Below, one piece after another: positions 50,691 through 58,782 of a DNA stretch of 58,782 nucleotides. Below the pieces are notes generated by a model. The model saw nothing but the letters and a program-made list of their open reading frames with translations, ran no database searches and was not told the DNA's origin. Origin of the DNA: Byssothecium circinans (Eukaryota > Ascomycota > Dothideomycetes > Pleosporales > Massarinaceae); the NCBI GenBank assembly GCA_010015675.1, contig ML976993.1, positions 992,493 through 1,051,274 on the forward strand, written 5' to 3'. Both the position numbers and the translations under genes were made by a program. The stretch's first letter is position 1, and each line of letters opens with the position of its first letter.

Positions 50691-53600
50691 TATCCTATAA
50701 TATGAAAATTAGATTGACTTAATCTGGTTTTTGGGTACACCATGCACGCTGAAATACAGGGGTCAATCTGATTTACAAACTTTGAAAAACTGGATAGGGT
50801 CCAAAATAATAGAAGTTAAGGCTGCAATTTTACAGCCCAGTGCAACGCGATACGGCGAATCCAGCGCAGGTCTCTATGCAATCATCTAACGTTAGGGTCG
50901 CGAGCAATATAGGTGGAAGTGCTAGGGGGTTAATGTTTATGATAGTAACCTATGTGCGCGCGTAAGTAAGGCCAGCGACACTACAACTATTACTAAAATC
51001 ACGTTGTATAGAGCCAACCACCAACACGAATACTAAACTATAGCTAGCAGCATGGAGCAGTTGAACAGCATTTTTGAATATTTATAGGTATATCACGTTG
51101 CCATTTGTAAGACCCACTATCATGCCGTAGTATGGTCCTAGCTGCGTGCCCACCTAGACTACAAGCACAAAGAATTCACCCTAAAGACACGCTAGAGAGT
51201 AGTTCTAGCTGCTAGGTCATTCCATTAATGGGCGACTACAGAAGATAAAGTTATATTTCCTAAGCCTAAAGCTAGGCCCATCCCCCACCTAGAAGTATAT
51301 AAGGATAGATTCATGTGCATAGGGTCAACAGCTAGTAATTAAGCATGTAGTTGCATATATAGCACTATACGAGATATCTAGAACTATTACTAGTCTAAGC
51401 ACGGCTAGTAGAACATAAGGAAGTGAGGCTAACTAGGTAAAGGCCAGCAGCTAGAGCATCCCATCATATAGATAGAAGGGGTGTCGTACTAGAAGTTCTA
51501 GCTTAGTAGCTATCTAGGTAAGCTATTTAGGGTTAGCGAGCCTAAGCTAAATTAGCATGGACCTAACTATAGGGATAAAGACAAGGATATCTGACAAGCC
51601 ATCACCGTGTCATTAAGCTAGGCGACCGCCGACATAGAGCTTTCTAGGAAGAGGCAGCAGGACCATATTAACGCTAACTAAGACTAGTACATGTTTAACG
51701 CGTATCTAGACTATGCTAGGTAGGTAAAACATTTAAAGGGCTTAGACTATAGTTAGCTATTAACTACTATCTAGAAGCTAGGGCCTAAAGAGAAGGCGTT
51801 AAATAAGGTGTATTAGGTATTATAGATAGTTATCTACAAGGCCTAGCAGTCATTACGGTCTACCGTAGTAGGGTTAGCGACTATAAACTACATTAACTAG
51901 CGTAAGGTAGGCAGCATCACTAATAAGAAGCCGTTTAACGCACGGTAGATGGGCAAGACTATGATTAAGTATAGTGGGTGGTGGTTAGAGATCATATAGT
52001 ACATTTAGTAGACGCATAAGCTGCCTAAGATTAGTATAGATAAAGAGTATAAGGTCTAAAGTAAGAGGCTACTATACCATTTAACCACCTAGCAGGAGAG
52101 GCTGTTACAGAAGATCAAAGCTATCATAGGGTAAGATAAGGATGGGGATGATTGGTTCTCTAAGTCTAATAGTAATGATGGATTCAACGCAGAACAAGAA
52201 GAAGAGCTAGAGGAATAGGTGTTGAAGTTTATATTACAGTTGCTTAACTATGAACTAGGAGATAACAAGTATAGCAGTGCGTTGATTAGCGCCATGGCCG
52301 TGTTAGGAATCAACGCGAACTATAGGTAGATAATACTATTGCTATACACGCCTAAGCAAGCCGCCGTGGTTAACGTGTCGCGCATGTTAGTATTATACTA
52401 GTTAACGCAGATACGCAAGGTCCATACGGCTAAGTTAGAGGTAGAAGGGTAGAGTTAGCAGGACGTAGAAGACATAGCACCTAGCCATTTCTACTTTATA
52501 AAGGAAATAGCTAACTGCTTCATGACATTAACTAAGTATAATGGTAAGCTAACTCCCATCAACGCCATCCAGCAGTTGAAGGCATACGGGATGAAGATCT
52601 AGTATAGCTTCAGCGCGGAAGGCGTAGTAGATTAGGTAGATAATATATTATTATATAGTAACATCCACTTTAGCATGCCGCAGTTGCGGTCAATGATCCA
52701 CGGCATGGTTGCTAGCGCGCGGAGGCGATTAATGGAGGCGTTAATGCTATTACAGGTTAATGAGAAGGGTAGCGTCGTGCTAGGCACTACTACATTACCT
52801 AAAATCTATTAGGACAGGTTGGTGGACAACCTAGCTAAGCAGAAAATAGGGTAGAGTTTCATGGAAGATGCCTATAACATAGACGCCATTAATACAGAGT
52901 TTCCCCTAACATAGTTAGAGCAGTGGTTAATCAATAAGCCATAGTTAATAAGGGAGTTCATTGATAGAATAGCGACTAGAGCGGCCATAGCTATTAGTAG
53001 GCCCGTAGTATAGAACTAAGACTAGATTAAGGCATACTAATAAGCTATGAGGGAGTTCTGGCAAGAGTTGGTAGTATTAGTGCATATAACGGGGGGGTTA
53101 CTAGTATGAGGAACTAAGCTAGTGACAATCTAGTATAAGAACAGCGCAAATAGAGAGAGTTAGGGGATTTTTATTAAAGGTAGGTTAGTAGTGTATATAA
53201 CTATGTACCATAAAAATATTAGGTAGTTAGGGAGCACTAAGATAATCCACTAATATTTGCCGCGTAAAGTAGGTGAGTTAATGGTGTATTATTTATGGTT
53301 TGCACTACCATTCATGGAGAAGATAGAACGCATATTAGGCAGCAAGGAGGTCAAGTCTAGTGCGTACATTTAGGAACCTAAGCTAGAGAAGGAATAGACT
53401 ATACCCTAGCGAAAGAAGCAGACAACTAATAACCGCTCACAGCAGAGCGTAGGAGGCGAAGGGGAAGAGGAAGGGGAAGACGAAGATAAAGAAGAAGATG
53501 GCCATGCAGTTAAGCTGTGGAATAGCAACTAGGTTAAGCACGCCATCTAGAAGGCTTCATTAGAGTACATGGGCGTTCCTGTGACTATCATAGGATGGAG

Positions 53601-54705
53601 GCATGGGACTAAGGCAATTTACCACTAATACATTAATAGTAAGATAGCCGTGCGGACGTTAGTATAGGCTAATAAGGATAATAAGGGGGAGGAGGAAGAT
53701 GAAATAGCTAATCTATAGACTAGGCATAGTTCCCACATTAGTAGGTTGATATATGGGCGGCTAATTAGTGAGGCCACGTTTAGCACTGAGTCCAAGTGGG
53801 CAGCGTTCCAGCAGGTGAGCGAGGAGTGGCACGCATTTTTGCAGATGCCGTCCGCATTTAAGGCGCGGTGCAATAGGGGAACTAGGGCCGCAGCTGCCGC
53901 ACGTAGAGAAGCTACAGAGGAAGAGTACTAATGGTAGAGGATGATGCGGCACGTAGACGTTAAGGAGGAGTTACAGAAGTTAGTAGACTAGCAGGCGACG
54001 TTCTACAGCGTATAGAAGCTAGTGGTACAGGCTATCATGCAGTAAAAGAGCCCTATAGTAGTAATCATAGGGACAGGAGTAGGTAAGAGCGTGTTATTCA
54101 TACTACTAGCGTTAGTTTCTAGTGGGGTGATAGTGGTCATCATGCCACTAGTATCATTATAGGGGAACATAAAGGAGTAGTGTGATAAGTTAGGGATTAC
54201 GTATATAGAGTAGGACAGTCATAGGCTATATAAGTAGGCGTAGGTAGTATTAGTGACGCCTAAGTCCGCTATAGGGGAAGCGTTTAGGCATTTCATGAAC
54301 CGCTAGCGCGCTATAGGCTGGTTGGATCAGATCATGGTAGACGAGTGCCACGTAGTGTTAGATTTAGTGCAGGGGTAGAGAGCACGGATATTAGCGTTAT
54401 AGAGGTTAGTCATAGTAAAGACGCAGATAGTATATTTAATAGTAACGTTATGGCCTAGTAAGGAGGCGCAATTTATACAGTTAATAGGGTTGCCAGATAA
54501 AGAGCAGTGCTAGTAGTTCTAAGGGGTAACATTACGGCTAAACATCTAATATTAGGTGCAGGAATATGACGTGGAAGAAGAGGAGGAGGCCGTGCATAGG
54601 TTAGTAGGGGGGTTAAAGTAGAAGTACCCTAACGGCTAGATCATTATGTATTATAGCTAGGTGGAGTAGGCAGTACGGTTAGCTAAGGTGCTAGGTTATG
54701 TTTAT
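50691..54705 (+). mobile_element. RecQ/TLH-like element, longest copy 4
   Basis: Starts with the same leader and N-terminal half as copy 3 (about 2.2 kb, very similar) and continues past GAGTTTCCCCT (about 52910) into the middle and helicase parts. It ends abruptly within the helicase domain at about 54705, where foreign sequence begins. Confidence 0.8.
51050..54705 (+). pseudogene. telomere-linked RecQ-type helicase, RIP-degraded
   Basis: Ignoring TAG stops at Gln positions, the C-terminal part reads LQKLVD, YSV-KLVVQAIM, the Walker A VVIIGTGVGKSVLF (motif at 54068-54091), VVIMPLVSL, CDKLGITYIE, VVLVTPKSAIGEAFRHFMNR and the DExH box IMVDECHVVLD (54340-54351), then EAQFIQLIGLPDKEQC and IIMYYS. 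This is the RecQ-like superfamily 2 helicase of fungal telomere-linked helicase genes, preceded by a C2H2-bearing N-terminal region and the middle domain with WAAFQQVSEEWHAFLQMPS. Dozens of in-frame TAG codons, no matching frameshifts and the AT bias indicate RIP. The last helicase motifs are lost at the 54705 breakpoint. Confidence 0.8.
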
Positions 54706-55073
54706 TACCTAACTAAGAGGACGCGACGGATTATGCCTAATCCGTGGCGGAACAGGTCTAGCGTCAGGGTTGCTAGCCCAAATCCGGGGCGCGGATAGGG
54801 ATAATCCGTGGGAATGGGAGGGCTAATCCATTCTACAGCAACACGTTCTCCTAACAAATTTTGTATGTAGCTACTGCTTAGCAGCATCAGGAGCACTGAT
54901 CCCCCATCCTGCAGCTTCACCTTTTGCGTTGGTGACGGTCAAGGCGAGGGTAGACTCTCGCAGCAATAGAGTTCTACTAGAACGCATGGTCACCCATAGC
55001 AACAATATTACCACAACTAAGCGCAACCCGCCGCAGGAGAAATGGCAGCCGAACCTGATCACCGCTATCATTT
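54706..55073. other. boundary segment between two helicase-type elements
   Basis: No gene. It contains GGATTATGCCTAATCCGTGG and GGATAATCCGTGGGAATGGG, related GGATTA/TAATCC inverted motifs that may be element termini, then GC-richer sequence leading to the next element. Confidence 0.4.
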
Positions 55074-56757
55074 AAGAAGATAGAAGAAAACTTTCAGTAT
55101 CTTCGCGAGTATAAGGTGCTTATCTGTAAGGAGCATGCTACTGGTGTACAGAATCTAAATACGCATCTGCGTAATCATCACGCCGTAGTAAGCGAAGAGA
55201 GGGAGAGGATCGTAGAGTACTATAGGTACTAGTGGATCAAGAAGCCTAAGGACGTTAACCTGCCGCCGCCGCTAGGTCTGCCAATCAAGGAGCTAGGAGA
55301 GCCGCTTGATGGGCTTTAATGCGCCAAGGAAGATTGCAACTTCATTACGATCAATCTAGATAGGCTATGGAAGCACTGCAAGGGTAAGCACGGGTTACTA
55401 TAGAGGGGTAATATAAGCACGCTTTTCTAAAAAGTCAAGGTGCAGACGTTCTTCCAGGCTCGCGGGCAGCGGCGATATTTCATCGTTGACGCAGCAGTCA
55501 ACAACAGCGCGTCGTCCGTCCCCCGAGAGGCGGCCGACGTCGTCCGTGCAAGGCTGGCCGAATGGGAGGTAACAACGTAGGCGCATAAAGAGGAGGCGCA
55601 GGTGATAGACGCAGAGGCCGCGAAGACTAATAAGACCAGCTGGTTCAAGCGGACGGGATGGCTAGAGCATCTCGCGAAGCGGAATCTAGCGCATCTTGCA
55701 CATCAGATCTGACTGCCTGATCAGGGTGAAGTGAGGCTACAGCGCGCCGCGAAGCTAGTTGAGCTACTGGTGGAGAGGAGCGTAGTTAGGCTGTAGACGC
55801 TTACACGGGAAATAAGATAGTGGCTCTAGAGTGCGAAGTGGCAGGAGGTTAATCAATGGCTAATGGCCTAACTATAGAACCTAGAGAGTTAGGCCCGCTA
55901 CGCTAGCTACATGGTTAAGTTCGTCTGCTACTTTCTACGCATCATGGCCGACGAGCAGGTGAGGATAGAATAAAGCGGCCGCGGCGAGGACGGCGATAGC
56001 AACGTAGACGGCGAGCAGGCGGATAAAGAGGACGTCTTGGGCAATCAGAGCTCTAGGAGTAGCAGCGGTGGAAGTGATGGTAACAGCAATAGGGACAGCC
56101 ACCCCCGCCGTCAAAGCGGACGCATAGAAGAGATGGATCTTATAAAAGATGCGCGCGAGCTATTCTACTGGAAGGGCTGTTAGAAGGAGCTAGTGGTAGC
56201 GCTATGGGAGATGCTTAAGGACAACGATAACAACGACGATAATTAGGAATCCTGGCTAGAGGCATTGCTCGCCGCACTTGCATCATTCATCTTCGAGTCC
56301 GTGGGTGATTGGCCGTTCAGCAGTGGACTTATTCACTTTCTCACCGTGTTGGGCATTGACGCTAAGGCAAATCGCTTGCGCACGGCAAAGAACTACTCGT
56401 ACATACTCGCCGGCATAGTATACTGCATAAGGGTGCTTGCCGTAGAGAAACTGCTTCCGGCGGCGTGCCGTAACGAGCAGACGGACGAGGACCGGGAACT
56501 CTTCTTGCATGCGAGAGAGAAGTATCTGGCCGACGGCTCATACAGTCTAATAAGTGAGGCGATCAGCTTGCTAGCGTACGGCAAGTACGTTATGATGACG
56601 GCTAGTAACTCGGGCAATGCGTACTAGTTAAAGGACAAGAGGATCTTCTACTTAAACGGCCGACTGATCTACATCAGCCGTTTCCGCAAGATGGCTCAGG
56701 ACATGGTGGCCGAAGCCAAGCAGATGCTATAGGAGGAGCTGTTCTAGGTAGTAAAGG
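55074..56757 (+). pseudogene. second C2H2 (ORSAI-type) element protein, RIP-degraded
   Basis: One frame (with TAG/TAA stops) reads KKIEENFQYLREYKVLICKE, HATGVQNLNTHLRNHHAVVS (zinc-finger-like C...H...H), LDRLWKHCKGKHG, SWFKRTGWLEHLAKRNLAHL, FVCYFLRIMADEQVR, then DLIKDARELFYWKGC and an intact 120-codon stretch (56265-56627: SGLIHFLTVLGIDAKANRLR, YILAGIVYCIRVLAVEKLLP, REKYLADGSYSLISEAISLL). This is the N-terminal and middle part of the same helicase-element superfamily but clearly a different family from copies 1-4. It is interrupted at about 56773 by a pogo element. Confidence 0.7.
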
Positions 56758-56774
56758 TAAGTAAAAAAAAGGTA

Positions 56775-58605
56775 ACGTAAAGCACTACTAAACCGCCTAC
56801 ACTACTAAACCGCTCACGATTCCTTGGTAACACCAACTCTATCTTTAACACGAAAATGCCTTAACAATAAAGGTCTGAATGACTCTAACACGAAGGTAGA
56901 CTACAGCTTACCCTTAGCGCATACAATAGAGGCCAATTCCAAAGCTATCGAAGCGCTGCTAAGGCCTTTAACGTCAAGCCTCGCGTCCTTACCAAACGCG
57001 CTAAAGGAATACCGTTTCGACCAGAAACGGTACTGAACTGTTCAAAACTGTCCTTGACTGAGCAGGAAACACTTATCCTATACATCCTTGACCTCAATTC
57101 GCGAGGATTCGCGCCTACGTTGGACGAAGTGTTAGATATGGCGAATAAACTACTGCGCGAGTAGGGTGGTGAGAAAGTAGGCATCAACTAGGTAGAATAG
57201 TTCATGAACTGTTTAGAACAGTTACGAATAGTTTGGAACCGTTCAAAGGACCGTCAGAGGGCACTGCAGGAAGATCCTAAGGTAGTTGGCGCGTGGTTTA
57301 AGCTTATATAGGATACCAAAGCGAAGTACGGCGTACACGATAATGATATATATAACTTTGACGAGACTGGCTTTCAGATGGGTGTTATTGGCTCTATAAA
57401 AGTGGTTACTAGCTTAGAGAAGCGAGAAAGGCCTACAACGGTTCAGCTAGGCGATAAGGAGTGGGTGATAGATATCTAGAGTATATGTTTAAATGGTACA
57501 TTCACCCCACTATTCATCATATACAAAGGACGCGTCCACATCTCTTTATAGTACTAGGAAGCCAATATACCACGCAATTAGAAGCTCTCAGTCTCAGAGA
57601 ATGGATGGACAACTAATGAGCTTAGTCTTGCGTGGTTAAAGCACTTCGATAAGTATATAAAGGTGAGAACTGTCAGCGTCTATTAGTTGCTGATTTTAGA
57701 TGGCCACGAAAGCTACCTAAATCAGGATTTCAAGGATTATTGCCACGACAATAAGATCCTTATGCTCTGTATGCCAGCGCACTCGTCACACATCCTTCAG
57801 CCGCTTGATGTAGTGTTATTCTCGCCGCTCAAGTGCAAGTACTCTAAGACTATTTAGAACTTAGCGCGCCAACACGTCTTTCACGTTAACAAGGAAGCGT
57901 TCCTACCAGCCTTTAAAGACGCGTTTTCAAGCGTATTTACGGTTCAGAACTATTGAAAGGCCTTTGAGGCAACAGGGCTAGTCCCTCTAAACGCGCAGGT
58001 GGTGCTTAATCACCTTGATGTGCGTATACGCACCCCGCCAGGACCCACACCAGAGACGCCGTGGCAATTAAGAACACCAAGTAATACACGCGAATTTAGC
58101 TCATAGTCAAAGCTAGTACGTAATTCTATTACTCAGTCACCACGGACGGCTTAGGGTAGGCTTTCGCAGCTCGTTAAAGGCGCTGAGTTAATGCTGCATG
58201 GTAGCGCGCTAATGAAGGCGCGCATTAAAGAGCTTGAACAGCAACTTGCAGTAGTAACCAAGCGAAAAACACGCAAGCGCAAGTATCTTTAGAAGGGCGG
58301 CACTATAGAGTATAGTCCTATAGCAGACCAGAATGGTTCTAAACCATCAGGAACTGTTCAGAACCGTAAGAGGGCGAGGGTGGAGGGTGAACGCGAAGTG
58401 CGACAACCAGGTGTTCACCACTACAGCAACTACGGTAAGGCTAGGCATAACGCGAGAACGTGTCAAGCAGATGAAGAGGGTTCTTCTGAGTCGGAGGCTA
58501 GTACTCAGTTTATCATGTCAAGTAGTGATGCGGACGATAATGGCGATGAAGTTGAGTGAGTTGGTGTTACCAAGGAATCATGGGCGGTTCGGTGGTGCTT
58601 TACGT
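56775..58605 (+). mobile_element. second pogo/Fot1-type transposon
   Basis: 1,831 bp between TA duplications (56773-56774 and 58606-58607). Ends begin ACGTAAAGCAC and are imperfect inverted repeats (left ACTACTAAACCGCC, right mirrored ACCACCGAACCGCC), with a further matching block GATTCCTTGGTAACACCAAC on both sides. The left end has a partial internal duplication (CACTACTAAACCGC twice). It is inserted in the RIP-degraded C2H2 element. Confidence 0.88.
56856..58559 (+). pseudogene. pogo-type transposase with many stops
   Basis: A single frame of 567 codons with numerous TAA/TAG/TGA. The HTH part reads GRLQLTLSAYNRGQFQSYRS then AAKAFNVKPRVLTKR, and LILYILDLNSRGFAPTLDEV is typical of pogo/Fot1 proteins. 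The DDE acids are in YNFDETGFQMG, LLILDGHESYLN and LQPLDVVLFSPL. A C-terminal CCHC-like knuckle near HHYSNYGKARHNARTCQ has lost one Cys (TAT at a TGT position). All lesions are transitions compatible with RIP. Confidence 0.9.
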
Positions 58606-58782
58606 TATAGATTATAAAATAATATAAAAAGAAGAGTAAGAGATATAAAGGAAAGGGTTAAAGGGATATAAAAGAAAAAGTTAAGAATATAAAAAAAAGA
58701 GTTAGGAATATAAATAAAAAAAGTAGGTTAAAAATTAAAGATATTAGAAGTTAGAAGTGGTATAAAGAGAAAAAAGAATTAA
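58606..58782. other. AT-rich tail
   Basis: Purine/AT-rich sequence (AAAAGAAGAGTAAGAGATAT, AAAGAAAAAGTTAAGAATAT) with no gene. It probably continues the repeat island beyond the window. Confidence 0.6.

Noticed and set aside
44834..58782. Possible telomere repeat array
   Set aside because: Only isolated TAACCCTA-like words occur; no tandem TTAGGG array is present, so the subtelomeric idea rests on the helicase-type repeats only.

Overview
The window is nuclear DNA of a filamentous ascomycete, most likely a dothideomycete of the Pleosporales type (inference). The evidence is short GT-AG introns of about 45-75 nt with CTRAY-like branch sites, fungal-specific families (UstYa/DUF3328, DUF7708, SAT4/rhodopsin-like, DPP5), and transposons whose frames are broken almost only by TAG/TAA at former CAG/CAA codons, which is the footprint of repeat-induced point mutation (RIP). 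I rebuilt exon-intron structures by eye from splice sites and frame phase; spliced lengths given are sums over those exons.

Left part (1-28.4 kb). A RIP-damaged hAT element (1-1270) cuts off an F-box-type gene. Next come a secreted proline-repeat/Cys-rich protein (2814-4531) and a decayed secreted HExxH metalloprotease (5417-6926). A conserved housekeeping block follows: Ssp120-like EF-hand protein, a small membrane protein, Elongator subunit Elp4, a DUF7708/NTPase-like protein, a large AAA ATPase, wybutosine enzyme Trm12, a thiamine-type Nudix hydrolase, RNA polymerase subunit Rpb8 and a long F-box-like protein. A complete pogo/Fot1-type element with 47-bp terminal repeats and TA duplication sits at 22528-24426. 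It is followed by secreted dipeptidyl-peptidase 5 and a broken sugar-transporter remnant.

Centre (29.4-44.7 kb). This is the most interesting part: what looks like a biosynthetic cluster for a ribosomally made, Kex2-processed, UstYa-oxidised peptide (dikaritin-type RiPP). A two-exon gene at 36268-36555 encodes an 80-residue secreted precursor with four nearly identical KR-terminated repeats carrying the candidate core AYPESY. Around it lie two UstYa-family oxidases, a P450, two SAM methyltransferases, an alpha/beta hydrolase, a SAT4/rhodopsin-like membrane protein, an MIO-type aromatic ammonia-lyase (PAL family) and an AIF-like FAD oxidoreductase. I know of no described dikaritin with this core or with an ammonia-lyase; that is memory, not a search.

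Right part (44.7-58.8 kb). AT-rich, RIP-ravaged repeats begin right after the last cluster gene. They hold four copies or fragments of a RecQ-helicase-type (telomere-linked-helicase-like) element with a C2H2 N-terminus, a palindrome-bounded AT-rich unit, an assembly gap, a second related C2H2 element and a second pogo element (56775-58605). This suggests a subtelomeric or repeat-island location for the cluster, though no telomere repeat array is visible.
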